Under the pieces are notes generated by a model, which worked only from the letters and a program-made list of their open reading frames with translations, was not told the origin of the DNA and did not search any database. From NCBI GenBank assembly GCA_913776045.1, contig CAJYOI010000019.1, positions 1 through 54,855 of the forward strand: 54,855 bases of DNA. Reading direction: 5' to 3'. The position numbers and the translations under genes are program-made. Every line of letters begins with the position of its first letter. The stretch's first letter is position 1. The stretch comes from an uncultured Sphingomonas sp. GTDB lineage: Bacteria; Pseudomonadota; Alphaproteobacteria; Sphingomonadales; Sphingomonadaceae. This document shows, one piece after another, positions 29,133 to 38,537 of this stretch.

Positions 29133-30065
29133 TCAGGCGCAGCGCAGGCGGATCTGGTGCGCGGGCTTGTCGAAGGTGATCGAACTGCACGCCCCCAGCA
29201 CATCGGCGCCTAGCGTCAGCACGTCGCGGCGGACGTCGCGCTTGCGGCCGCCGGCGGTGACGACGACTTCGTCCGGATCGATCTGTGGAACGGGCGTACC
29301 CGCCTCGCGGATCGTCGCGGCGGTGCCGTCGTCGGCGATGCGGACGCCCAGGGTCGCGACGTGCAGGTCGTCGAGCGCAAACGGCCGCTCCAGCGTCATC
29401 GTGCGCACCGGGCGCGCGATGCCGAATGCGACCTGCGTCATCGTAGCATCACCCGCGATGCTGCCGCCGTGGACCCGCGCCAGCCGCGCGGCGGCGCCGG
29501 CGGTCGCCAGTGTGCGCGGGGCGTGCGGCGCGAAGCGGATTGACAGCGGCTGCCCGTCCAGATCGACCTGGCCGCTGGCATGGCTCCATCCGATGCCGAA
29601 GATCGTGTCGGGAAAGCCGGGCTGGTCGTAGCGCAGGGTCATGGTCCTCTCGACCGCGCGGGGCGCGTGCAGGACGATGCGGACGGTCGTGTCGGGCAGC
29701 GCGGCCGGGCCGATGGTGCCGTCGTTTGCCGCGCTGTAGGTTCGCTCCGTCCAGCCAATGCGCGTCTTGCCCTGCCCCGCACCGAAATCGACCCGTGCGA
29801 CGGCGGTCGAGGACGATACCAGCACCGGGCCGACGCCATAGGTGAAGCCGATGCCCAGTTTGCGTCCCATCCGCAGTCCGGCGCGCTGCGCGACCTCGGG
29901 CGTGACGAGCGCGATGCTGGGGGCGGACGGATCGACGCGCAGCCGAGTGACGACGCCGTTGATGGTCACGGCTATGAGATGGTCGCCGTCGATCACGCGC
30001 TCCGAAGGGGCGTCGGCTCCGATCAGAAGGGGCAGAGCGAGCGTTGCCAGAGCGTAACGGATCAT
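29133..30065 (-). CDS. Retropepsin-like secreted protein, DTG replaced by DPS (paralogue 2)
   Basis: A 310-residue protein with an N-terminal signal (MIRYALATLALPLLIGADAP). It has the same layout as its neighbours: TRLRVDPSAPSIALVT in the position of the catalytic loop, IDPDEVVVTAGGRKRD in the linker, and the C-terminal CSSITFDKPAHQIRLRCA with two Cys that may form a disulfide. The active-site motif is not DTG/DSG. It begins 52 bases after the stop of paralogue 3, giving a tandem transcript on the minus strand. Confidence 0.75.
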   Translation of the reverse strand: MIRYALATLALPLLIGADAPSERVIDGDHLIAVTINGVVTRLRVDPSAPSIALVTPEVAQRAGLRMGRKLGIGFTYGVGPVLVSSSTAVARVDFGAGQGKTRIGWTERTYSAANDGTIGPAALPDTTVRIVLHAPRAVERTMTLRYDQPGFPDTIFGIGWSHASGQVDLDGQPLSIRFAPHAPRTLATAGAAARLARVHGGSIAGDATMTQVAFGIARPVRTMTLERPFALDDLHVATLGVRIADDGTAATIREAGTPVPQIDPDEVVVTAGGRKRDVRRDVLTLGADVLGACSSITFDKPAHQIRLRCA

Positions 30066-30117
30066 CTCGTCGCGTCCTGACCTGCGATCATGGCGCGATT
30101 GCGACCGATTATCGCTT

Positions 30118-31041
30118 TTAGGCGCAGGTCAGGCGGATTTCTTTCGCCAGCAGATCGACGACGATCGCCGAGCAGCGCTTCAGTGCGTCAGTGCCGACCA
30201 TCAGCCGCTCGAACGTGTCCTCATGCTCGGCGCGGGCGACGACGTTCACTTCGTTGGGGTCTGCCGGGACGTCCTTGTCCTCGACTCGCTTGATCTGCCG
30301 GGCCGATCCCCAGTCGGTGACGCGGACCTGCATGTCGTCGATCGACACGGGGCCGATCAGCATCGGCTTCGCAAGGACCATGCGGCGCAGCAGCCGCTCG
30401 CGACCCGACGCCGCCTCGGTCCGGACCGCCTCCCCGGCGTAGCGTCCGCCATAGGCCCCCGATATGCGGAGCGCCGTGCGTGCGGTGACGGTGTTGCCCG
30501 GCTGGGCGAGGGTGAAGCCGACGCTGACATCGCGGTCGCCGATGCGCACGGCGGTGGCGGCGGCGCCGTTCCAGTCGGGCGACGCTTCGCCACCTGGGTT
30601 GAGCGGCATCGCCACCGTCCGCTCACCGCGCAGCGACGACCGCAGCACGAACCGCGCGGCATCGACACCGATCAGGCCGGGCGAGATGACGCAATCCGCG
30701 CCCTCGACATAGCGGCTGCTGAGCCAGTCCACGCGGATCTGCTGCGTGCGTCCGGCAAGGCGCAGCGACACCGTGCCGTACGATCCATAGACGTCAGCCG
30801 GGTCCGCCAGAATCACGGTGCGGCCCTGGGCGATGATCCCGGCACGAACCGCGAAGTCCGGGTTGCAGATCATGCGGGGCAGCCCGGACGGATCGACGCG
30901 GATACGCCCGTTGACACCGTTCACCTGCATGGCGAGCGTGCCGTCCCCGCGGATCGTCAGCGTATTGCGATCATCGGCAGCGCCGGGCAGCGTCGCCAGT
31001 ATCGCGACCAGCGCGGCGATTCTTGATCCAACCTTCGTCAT
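30118..31041 (-). CDS. Retropepsin-like secreted protein, DTG replaced by DPS (paralogue 3)
   Basis: A 307-residue protein, first of the tandem. Signal MTKVGSRIAALVAILATLPG. It has an RIRVDPSGLPRMICN loop in the Asp position, ADPNEVNVVARAEHE in the linker and CSAIVVDLLAKEIRLTC at the end. It is the most divergent member (the FDKPA block is changed to VDLLA). It is divergent from recQ, so the shared gap at 31042-31149 must hold promoters for both directions. Confidence 0.72.
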   Translation of the reverse strand: MTKVGSRIAALVAILATLPGAADDRNTLTIRGDGTLAMQVNGVNGRIRVDPSGLPRMICNPDFAVRAGIIAQGRTVILADPADVYGSYGTVSLRLAGRTQQIRVDWLSSRYVEGADCVISPGLIGVDAARFVLRSSLRGERTVAMPLNPGGEASPDWNGAAATAVRIGDRDVSVGFTLAQPGNTVTARTALRISGAYGGRYAGEAVRTEAASGRERLLRRMVLAKPMLIGPVSIDDMQVRVTDWGSARQIKRVEDKDVPADPNEVNVVARAEHEDTFERLMVGTDALKRCSAIVVDLLAKEIRLTCA

Positions 31042-31149
31042 GGCCTGGTTCCTTACGGTACTATCCCGCCAGGCCGCGAGGCTGGCGCAAGATCATGGCG
31101 CGAGTGCGGCCGGTTGCCGCTTGGGGCTGCGACCCCTAGATGCCCGTCG

Positions 31150-32919
31150 GTGACTGCGGCGCTCGACACCCTCCATCGTATCTTCGGCTTTAACGACTTC
31201 CGCGGGGTGCAGGGGCGCGTCGTCGATCGCGTGCTGGCCGGCCAGTCCACGCTGGCGGTGATGCCGACCGGGGCGGGCAAGTCGCTGACCTATCAGTTGC
31301 CTGCCGTCATGCTGGAGGGGACGTGCGTCGTCGTCTCTCCGCTGATCGCGTTGATGCACGACCAGTTGCGCGCGGCCGAAGCGGTCGGCATTCGGGCGGC
31401 GACCCTCACCAGCGTCGACCAGAACCGGGCGGAGACGCGCGGGCGGTTCCTGGATGGCGAGCTCGACCTGCTCTACATCGCGCCCGAACGCGCCTCGACC
31501 GGTGATTTTCGCGATTTGCTGGAGCGCGGGCGGGTGGCGCTGTTCGCGATCGACGAGGCGCATTGCGTCAGCGAATGGGGGCACGACTTCCGGCCCGACT
31601 ACCGGTTGCTGCGGCCGCTCCTCGATCGCTTTCCCGGCGTGCCGCGCCTCGCGCTGACCGCCACCGCCGACGCGCATACGCGCGCCGACATCCTCGACCA
31701 GCTTGGGATTCCGCAGGACGGGCTGATCGTCGCCGGCTTCGACCGTCCGAACATCCGCTATGCCATCTCGCCGCGCGACAACACGACGCGGCAGATCGCG
31801 GACCTGATCGCGGAGACGCCGGGGCCGGGGATCGTCTATGCCCAGACGCGCGCGGGGACAGAGAAGCTGGCCGAGGCACTGGCCAAGACCGGGCGGCCGA
31901 CGCGCGCCTATCATGCGGGACTCGACCCCGAGGTCCGCGCACGCAACCAGGCCGATTTCGTCGCGAGCGAAGACATGGTGATCTGCGCGACAGTCGCCTT
32001 CGGCATGGGGATCGACAAACCCGACGTCCGCTTCGTCGCACACGCCGGGCTGCCGAAGTCGATCGAGGCCTATTATCAGGAAACCGGCCGCGCGGGCCGC
32101 GACGGCGACCCGTCGGTCGCGCATCTGTTCTGGGGGGCGGAGGATTTCGCCAAGGCCCGCCAGCGCGTGGGCGAGGTCGAGCCGCAACGTCAGGCGGGCG
32201 AACGCCAGCGGCTGACGGCGCTTGCGGGGCTGGTCGAGACGACGGGGTGCCGCCGCGCGGTGCTGCTGCGGCACTTCGGCGAACAGCCGGGGGAGTCTTG
32301 CGGCAATTGCGACAATTGCCTGAACCCGCCGGTCGGGACGCAAGCGACCGAGATCGCACGCAAGTTCCTGTCGGCGGTGTTCCGCACGGGTCAGATGTTC
32401 GGCGTCGGCTATGTCGAGGATATCCTGCTCGGCAAGTCGAGCGAGCGGAGCCTCATGAACGGGCACGAGAATCTGAGCGTCTTCGGCATCGTCGAGGGCG
32501 AGGAGGCCGCGTTGATCCGTCCGGTCGCCCGCGCGCTGCAGGCCCGCGACGCGCTCCGCGCCAACCCGCACGGGGGTCTGGAGTTCGGCCCCGCCGCGCG
32601 GGCGATCCTGAAGGGCGAGGCGGACGTGACCCTGGTCCTGTCGCCCAAGCGCGAGCGGCGGCGCAAGGGGAAGGGCGGCGCGGCGGAAGCCAATCCGGTC
32701 GGCGATCCGCTGTTCGAGGCGTTACGCGAACGCCGTCGTGCGCTGGCGAAAGAAGGCGGGGTGCCGCCCTATGTCATTTTCCATGATTCGGTGCTGCGCG
32801 AGATGGCGAGCGTACGGCCAGGGACGCTGGATGTGCTGTCGCGAATCTCGGGCGTTGGCGCGCGCAAGCTCGATGCGTATGGAGAAGCGTTCCTGTCGAC
32901 TATCCGAGAGTTCGAATGA
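31150..32919 (+). CDS. recQ: ATP-dependent DNA helicase RecQ
   Basis: 3'-5' helicase of recombination and fork repair, 589 residues. Helicase core: MPTGAGKSLTYQLPA (Walker A), FAIDEAHCVSEWGHDFRPDY (Walker B), QETGRAGRDGDPS (motif VI). The Zn-binding RQC site is seen as the four Cys in CRRAVLLRHF...CGNCDNC. An HRDC domain closes the protein (PPYVIFHDSVLREMASVRPG). I used the GTG at 31150; a TTG at 31114 is possible. The stop overlaps the next ATG. Confidence 0.95.
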   Translation: MTAALDTLHRIFGFNDFRGVQGRVVDRVLAGQSTLAVMPTGAGKSLTYQLPAVMLEGTCVVVSPLIALMHDQLRAAEAVGIRAATLTSVDQNRAETRGRFLDGELDLLYIAPERASTGDFRDLLERGRVALFAIDEAHCVSEWGHDFRPDYRLLRPLLDRFPGVPRLALTATADAHTRADILDQLGIPQDGLIVAGFDRPNIRYAISPRDNTTRQIADLIAETPGPGIVYAQTRAGTEKLAEALAKTGRPTRAYHAGLDPEVRARNQADFVASEDMVICATVAFGMGIDKPDVRFVAHAGLPKSIEAYYQETGRAGRDGDPSVAHLFWGAEDFAKARQRVGEVEPQRQAGERQRLTALAGLVETTGCRRAVLLRHFGEQPGESCGNCDNCLNPPVGTQATEIARKFLSAVFRTGQMFGVGYVEDILLGKSSERSLMNGHENLSVFGIVEGEEAALIRPVARALQARDALRANPHGGLEFGPAARAILKGEADVTLVLSPKRERRRKGKGGAAEANPVGDPLFEALRERRRALAKEGGVPPYVIFHDSVLREMASVRPGTLDVLSRISGVGARKLDAYGEAFLSTIREFE

Positions 32920-33347
32920 TCCGCCAAATCGACGATCACGTAAGCGTTGCCCCCCAGATCACCCCGGCCGAAGTCGATGCGATCGCCGCGGCGGGCTTTA
33001 CCGAGATCGTCAACAATCGCCCCGACGACGAAGAGGGCGGCCAGCCCTCGGGCGCCGAGATTGCCGCTGCTGCGCGCGAGGCGGGGATCGCGTATCGCGA
33101 GATTCCGGTCGGCCATGCCGGCTTTTCCGCCAATCAGGTCGAGGCGATGGCGCAGGCGCTGACCGCGGCGGCCGGGCCGGTGCTCGCCTATTGCCGCTCG
33201 GGCACGCGATCGGCGCATCTGTGGGCGCTGGCGCGCGCGCGGATGGGCGACGACCCCGGCACGCTGGTCGCGAAGGCGGCGGCGGCGGGGTACGACATCT
33301 CGGGCATCCGCGCGATGCTCGACGCGCTCGTCGCAGAGGCACGCTAA
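32916..33347 (+). CDS. Blh/DUF442-like phosphatase or sulfurtransferase
   Basis: A 143-residue protein of the TIGR01244 (beta-lactamase-hydrolase-like) family, with a dual-specificity-phosphatase/rhodanese-like fold. Family landmarks: IDDHVSVAPQITPAEVDAIA near the start, TEIVNNRPDDEEGGQPS in the middle, and the catalytic loop CRSGTRS (Cys nucleophile). Members act in sulfide metabolism or as phosphatases; the substrate is not determined. Its ATG overlaps the recQ stop, so the two are cotranslated. Confidence 0.88.
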   Translation: MIRQIDDHVSVAPQITPAEVDAIAAAGFTEIVNNRPDDEEGGQPSGAEIAAAAREAGIAYREIPVGHAGFSANQVEAMAQALTAAAGPVLAYCRSGTRSAHLWALARARMGDDPGTLVAKAAAAGYDISGIRAMLDALVAEAR

Positions 33348-33352
33348 ACACC

Positions 33353-33760
33353 ATGACGCTCACGCAGCTCGGCGGGTCGCTGGTCGCCGTGCTGCTGCTG
33401 GCGTGGATCGCGCGGTGGCTGCGGCTCGGCGAAAGCAAGATCACCGACGCGACGACGGCCGCGGCTTTTGCGCAGGACGCGCTGGCCGGGTTCCACGCCG
33501 GGCGCGCGGTGGTCGGCACCGATGGCGCAGCCGCGCTTGTCGCAGGCGACACCGGCATCGCGGTGGTCAAACGCCACGGCGCGAAGGTGGCGGTGCGCCG
33601 GCTGATCCCACCGCTGCATCTGCGCGTGTCGGTCGAGGGCGTGACGGTCGAGACGGGCGAGCGGCTGTTCGGGGCGGTGACGCTGTTCGGAGTGACCGAA
33701 TTGGAGGTCCGAGCGCTGGAGGCGGAGGCCGGGCGGACGACGGTGGTGACGCTGCACTGA
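33353..33760 (+). CDS. Hypothetical protein with an N-terminal membrane helix
   Basis: A 135-residue protein starting 5 bases after the DUF442-like gene. The first 20 residues form a membrane helix (MTLTQLGGSLVAVLLLAWIA); the rest is soluble and beta-rich (VGTDGAAALVAGDTGIAVVK; FGAVTLFGVTELEVRALEAE). No family is recognised. Position suggests an operon with recQ. Confidence 0.72.
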   Translation: MTLTQLGGSLVAVLLLAWIARWLRLGESKITDATTAAAFAQDALAGFHAGRAVVGTDGAAALVAGDTGIAVVKRHGAKVAVRRLIPPLHLRVSVEGVTVETGERLFGAVTLFGVTELEVRALEAEAGRTTVVTLH

Positions 33761-33816
33761 CCCCGATCCTCCCCTTGCGGGCGAGGATTTTCGCGGACTG
33801 ACATCCGTGTTAGTAA

Positions 33817-34719
33817 GTGTCCGTGCCCAATCTGCCGAACCCCGTGACGCTTGCGATTCCCGCCTTCGTTGTGTTGGTGCTGGCGGAGATGCTGGTCGCG
33901 CGCTTTCGCGATCGCAGCCGGTACTGTCCCGACGACACCCGCACGTCGATGCTGCTGGGCCTGGGCAGCACCGTCGCCGGCGTGCTCTCCGCCGGGTTCG
34001 TCTTCGCGCTGGCGACATGGGTGTGGCAGTTCCGGCTGTTCGACATCGGCTATGCCTGGTGGGCGTTCGTCGTCGCCTTCGTCCTCGACGACCTGGCCTA
34101 TTACTGGTTCCACCGCACCGCCCACCGTGTCCGCTGGTTCTGGGCGAGCCATGTCGTCCACCATTCGAGCCAACACTATAATCTGTCGACCGCGCTCCGG
34201 CAGACGTGGACGGGGTTCTTCAGCCTGGCGTTCCTGTTCCGCCTGCCGCTGTTCCTGATCGGCTTTCCGCCGGCGATGGTCTTCTTCGTGGCCGGCCTGA
34301 ACCTCGTCTATCAGTTCTGGATCCATACCGAGACGATTCGGCGGATGCCGCGCTGGTTCGAGGCGGTGATGAACACGCCGAGCCACCACCGCGTCCACCA
34401 CGCGACCAACCCGCGCTATCTCGACCGCAACTATGCCGGCGTGTTCATCGTGTGGGACAAATTGTTCGGCACCTACACCGCGGAGGTCGATGCCGACCGC
34501 CCGCGCTACGGCATCGTGCGCGATCTCGGCAGTTTCAACCTGTTGTGGGCCGCGTTTCACGAATGGGTCGGGATCGCGAAGGACCTGTGGCTCGCGCCGT
34601 GGGGATCGAAGCTCGGATATCTGTTGCGCGCGCCGGGGTGGAGTCATGACGGGAGCCGCGAGACGTCGGACATGATTCGGGAGAAGTGGGAGCGTCGGGC
34701 AGGGGATCAGCACCGCTGA
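33817..34719 (+). CDS. Sterol desaturase / fatty acid hydroxylase family protein
   Basis: A 300-residue membrane di-iron protein. Histidine boxes: FHRTAHR, HVVHHSSQHYN, and HHRVHH (NTPSHHRVHHATN), with hydrophobic helices between them (FVVAFVLDDLAYYW; AMVFFVAGLNLVYQFW). It has the length and HXXHH pattern of bacterial sterol-desaturase-like hydroxylases. The substrate is unknown. A second, different member is at 12426. It starts with GTG. Confidence 0.88.
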   Translation: MSVPNLPNPVTLAIPAFVVLVLAEMLVARFRDRSRYCPDDTRTSMLLGLGSTVAGVLSAGFVFALATWVWQFRLFDIGYAWWAFVVAFVLDDLAYYWFHRTAHRVRWFWASHVVHHSSQHYNLSTALRQTWTGFFSLAFLFRLPLFLIGFPPAMVFFVAGLNLVYQFWIHTETIRRMPRWFEAVMNTPSHHRVHHATNPRYLDRNYAGVFIVWDKLFGTYTAEVDADRPRYGIVRDLGSFNLLWAAFHEWVGIAKDLWLAPWGSKLGYLLRAPGWSHDGSRETSDMIREKWERRAGDQHR

Positions 34720-34734
34720 TCCGCGTCGCCGCCC

Positions 34735-34790
34735 GACGCCGGCCGGCGGACAAAGCCCGACCGACGACGCGGCTTTGCCGCGGCGCGAAC
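34735..34790. repeat. GC-rich hairpin repeat at a gene 3' end (copy a)
   Basis: Shares GACCGACGACGCGGCTTTG with the copies at 41815 and 51084. It contains a GCGGCTTTGCCGC hairpin and lies between convergent genes (sterol desaturase and PHA-type protein). It probably serves as an intrinsic terminator or mRNA end structure. Confidence 0.6.
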
Positions 34791-34792
34791 CG

Positions 34793-35095
34793 CTACTTCA
34801 ACAGCTTCGGCCCCTCGCGCCCCAGCACGTCGCGGATCTTGTTCGCGAACATCGCCAGGAAGGGTGGCAGTTCGACCTTCAGGTGAACCTTGTCCTCCAG
34901 CACGTCGACCGTCGCGGCGGCGCGCTGGCCCATCGCGGCGACGTTGAACATCAGCCGGTCACCGTCCCAGTGATGCTCGGTCACCTTGCCGCCGGGGATA
35001 TAGCCTTCCAGCTTGGCGATACCGCCGGCGATGCGGGCCTTGGCGGCGTCGCGGCCCAGGCTGTGGGCGATGTCGAGTTCGACGGGGTCGCTCAT
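34793..35095 (-). CDS. Polyhydroxyalkanoic acid system family protein
   Basis: A 100-residue protein of the PHA_gran_rgn family, small proteins associated with polyhydroxyalkanoate metabolism. Signatures: DIAHSLGRDAAKARIAGG, a beta core (DRLMFNVAAMGQRAAATVDV) and a final LPPFLAMFANKIRDVLGREG. No PHA synthase lies nearby, so the role is inferred from the family alone. The VOC gene upstream on the same strand ends 13 bases before the start. Confidence 0.85.
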   Translation of the reverse strand: MSDPVELDIAHSLGRDAAKARIAGGIAKLEGYIPGGKVTEHHWDGDRLMFNVAAMGQRAAATVDVLEDKVHLKVELPPFLAMFANKIRDVLGREGPKLLK

Positions 35096-35108
35096 TCTCG
35101 GGTCCTTA

Positions 35109-35531
35109 TCAAGCGGTGGCGAAGAGCATGGAATCGTCCGCGAACGCCTTGAACTCCAGCGCGTTCCCGGACGGGTCGCGGAAGAACATCGTCGCCTGCT
35201 CGCCCGGCTGGCCCTGGAAACGGATGTGCGGTTCGATGCCGAACACGGTGCCCGCGGCGCGGAGGCGATCGGCGAGCGCCTGCCAGTCCGTCATGGTCAG
35301 GACGATACCGAAATGAGGGACGGGGACGTGGTGGCCATCGACTTCGTTCGCGACCGCGACCGGCTTCGCGGCGGGATCGAGGTGGGCGACGATCTGGTGA
35401 CCGTAGAAGTCGAAGTCGATCCACTGGTCCGACGACCGCCCCTCGGTGCAGCCCATCGTCTCGCCGTAGAAGGTGCGCGCGGCGGCAAGGTCGTGGACGG
35501 GGAAGGCGAGGTGGAAGGGGCGTAGCGTCAT
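35109..35531 (-). CDS. VOC family (glyoxalase-like) protein
   Basis: A 140-residue vicinal oxygen chelate protein. First module: [20 protein letters not shown]; second ends [18 protein letters not shown] with the metal-binding Glu of the extradiol-dioxygenase/glyoxalase fold. The strand around [19 protein letters not shown] supports the assignment. An ATG two codons further upstream would add two residues. The substrate is unknown. Confidence 0.86.
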   Translation of the reverse strand: MTLRPFHLAFPVHDLAAARTFYGETMGCTEGRSSDQWIDFDFYGHQIVAHLDPAAKPVAVANEVDGHHVPVPHFGIVLTMTDWQALADRLRAAGTVFGIEPHIRFQGQPGEQATMFFRDPSGNALEFKAFADDSMLFATA

Positions 35532-35608
35532 GCCCATCGCCTAGCAGGTCACGCGCGGCGCGGGGAAGGGGCCTCCCACCCGCCGCGAGGATCGGTTAGG
35601 GCGCGGCG

Positions 35609-37156
35609 ATGCGTTTCCTGATCCCCATCCTGCTCGGTGCCACTGCCGCCACCGGCTTCGCGCCGCTCGAACTGGTGCCGCTGACGATCGTCGCGATCGC
35701 GCTCTGGCTCGGACATGTGCACGACGCGCCGACGCTGAAGCGGGCGATGCTGACGGGGTGGCTGTTCGGGGTCGGCCATTTCACGGTCAACAACAACTGG
35801 ATCCAGCACGCGTTCGACTATCAGGACAAGATGCCGCCGGTGCTCGGTTACGGGGCGGCGGTCGGCCTGGCGCTGTATCTGGCCGTCTATCCGATGATCA
35901 CCGCCGGACTGGTATGGCGGCTAGCGTCTCCGCGCAGCCGGGGTGATACCGGCACGCCGCCGGGCGTCGCCTTCGCGCTAGTCGCAGGCGCGGCGTGGAT
36001 CGCGGGGGAGTGGCTGCGCTCGACCATGTTCACCGGCTATGCGTGGGACCCTTTGGGGGTGGCGTGGGTGCCGGTGCAGCCGGTCGCGTGGCTGAGCACG
36101 CTGATCGGCACCTATGCGCTGTCGGGGCTGACCGTCACGGCGGCGGCGTTGTTGCTGACAGTGCCGCGCAAGCCGCTGGCGCTGGTGCTGGCGAGCCTCG
36201 CCGTCGTCGCACCGATGCCGTTCGCCGCGATAAGCTATCGCACGCCTCCCGCCCGGCAGTCTCCGGCCGCGCCGCGGCTGCGTGTCGTCCAGCCGAACAT
36301 CGACCAGCAGATCCATATCACCCGCGACGACTGGCGCGCGGCGTCGGCGCGACTGGCGGCGCTATCGGGCAGGCCCGGCCCGGCGCCGCGGCTGGTGCTG
36401 TGGCCGGAGGGGATCGTCCAGCCGTATCTGGAGGACGGCTATCCGTACGAATGGTATCTGAAGTTCGGATCGCCTTGGGTGGCGCGGCGCGGGATCGCGC
36501 GGTTGCTTGGGGCCAACGACCGCGCTCTGGTCGGCGGGACCGCGCTGATGTTCGATGCGCAGGGCGAGATCACCGAGGCGGGCAATTCGGTGTTCGTCGT
36601 CACCCCGCAGGCGCGCCTCGCCGGGCGGTACGACAAGGCGCATCTGGTCCCCTACGGCGAATATCTGCCGATGCGGCCGATCCTCGAACCGCTCGGGCTG
36701 TCGCGGCTGGTCGCGGGCGACATCGACTTCGCCGATGGGCCGGGGCCGCGGTCGATCGACATTGCGCCGTTCGGATCGATCGGATTTCAAGTTTGCTACG
36801 AGATCATCTTTTCGGGCCAGGTCGTCGATCAAGCCACGCGCCCGCGGCTGATCTTCAATCCGTCGAACGATGCGTGGTTCGGCAGCTGGGGTCCGGTGCA
36901 GCATCTGGCGCAGGCCCGCATGCGCGCGATCGAGGAAGGGCTGCCGGTCGTGCGATCGACCCCCAACGGCATTTCCGCCGTGATCGGGGCGGACGGCGCG
37001 ATCATCGCCAGTGTGCCGCGGTTCGTGGCAGGCGCGATCGACGTGCCCGTCCCGCCCGCCCACGCCCCCACGCCCTTCTCGCGCATTGGCAATTGGGCGG
37101 CGCTCGGCGTCGCGCTGCTGCTCCTCGTCACGGCGCGCATCCTGCGGCGACGTTGA
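35609..37156 (+). CDS. lnt: Apolipoprotein N-acyltransferase Lnt
   Basis: Inner membrane enzyme that adds the third acyl chain to lipoproteins, allowing Lol sorting to the outer membrane. 515 residues. Six or seven N-terminal hydrophobic segments, then the nitrilase domain with the Glu-Lys-Cys triad: LWPEGIVQPYL (Glu), GRYDKAHLVPYGEYLP (Lys) and IGFQVCYEIIF (Cys). A last hydrophobic segment follows (ALGVALLLLVTARIL). It is followed directly by the metK leader. Confidence 0.95.
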   Translation: MRFLIPILLGATAATGFAPLELVPLTIVAIALWLGHVHDAPTLKRAMLTGWLFGVGHFTVNNNWIQHAFDYQDKMPPVLGYGAAVGLALYLAVYPMITAGLVWRLASPRSRGDTGTPPGVAFALVAGAAWIAGEWLRSTMFTGYAWDPLGVAWVPVQPVAWLSTLIGTYALSGLTVTAAALLLTVPRKPLALVLASLAVVAPMPFAAISYRTPPARQSPAAPRLRVVQPNIDQQIHITRDDWRAASARLAALSGRPGPAPRLVLWPEGIVQPYLEDGYPYEWYLKFGSPWVARRGIARLLGANDRALVGGTALMFDAQGEITEAGNSVFVVTPQARLAGRYDKAHLVPYGEYLPMRPILEPLGLSRLVAGDIDFADGPGPRSIDIAPFGSIGFQVCYEIIFSGQVVDQATRPRLIFNPSNDAWFGSWGPVQHLAQARMRAIEEGLPVVRSTPNGISAVIGADGAIIASVPRFVAGAIDVPVPPAHAPTPFSRIGNWAALGVALLLLVTARILRRR

Positions 37157-37182
37157 CGCTGAGGCGCCAGAAGTCTACGGCA

Positions 37183-37261
37183 CATATAAGGAAAGCTTTA
37201 TATCCCTGGGCATGGCAACGGCCCTAGGGCTTTCCCTCGTTGTTCGAATTCGAGGATTTCC
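37183..37261 (+). promoter_or_regulatory. Structured leader of metK, possible riboswitch
   Basis: Between lnt and metK the sequence can form: ATATAA/TTATAT (37183-37203); GGAAAG (37190-37195) with CTTTCC (37230-37235), which uses the loop of the first hairpin, giving a pseudoknot; an inner hairpin CCCTGGGC / GCCCTAGGG (37204-37229); and CCTCG/CGAGG (37235-37255), which covers the ribosome binding site GAGGA. It does not match the SAM classes I know well. Function is inferred from metK being the SAM synthetase gene. Confidence 0.5.
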
Positions 37262-38476
<1,215 letters not shown>

Positions 38477-38499
38477 TCCCGCCGAACGGCTGAACATCT

Positions 38500-38537
38500 A
38501 AGCGGGAGGTCCGGCGACGGGCCTCCCGCTTTCGTTT
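38500..38537 (+). terminator. Rho-independent terminator between convergent genes
   Basis: A 10-bp perfect stem (AAGCGGGAGG and its complement CCTCCCGCTT) with a 12-base loop, followed by TCGTTT. It lies 24 bases after the metK stop and ends at the stop of the convergent RNB nuclease, so it may act in both directions. Confidence 0.85.

Noticed and set aside
31093-32571. Long open frame opposite recQ
   Set aside because: Shadow frame; recQ has full helicase motifs.
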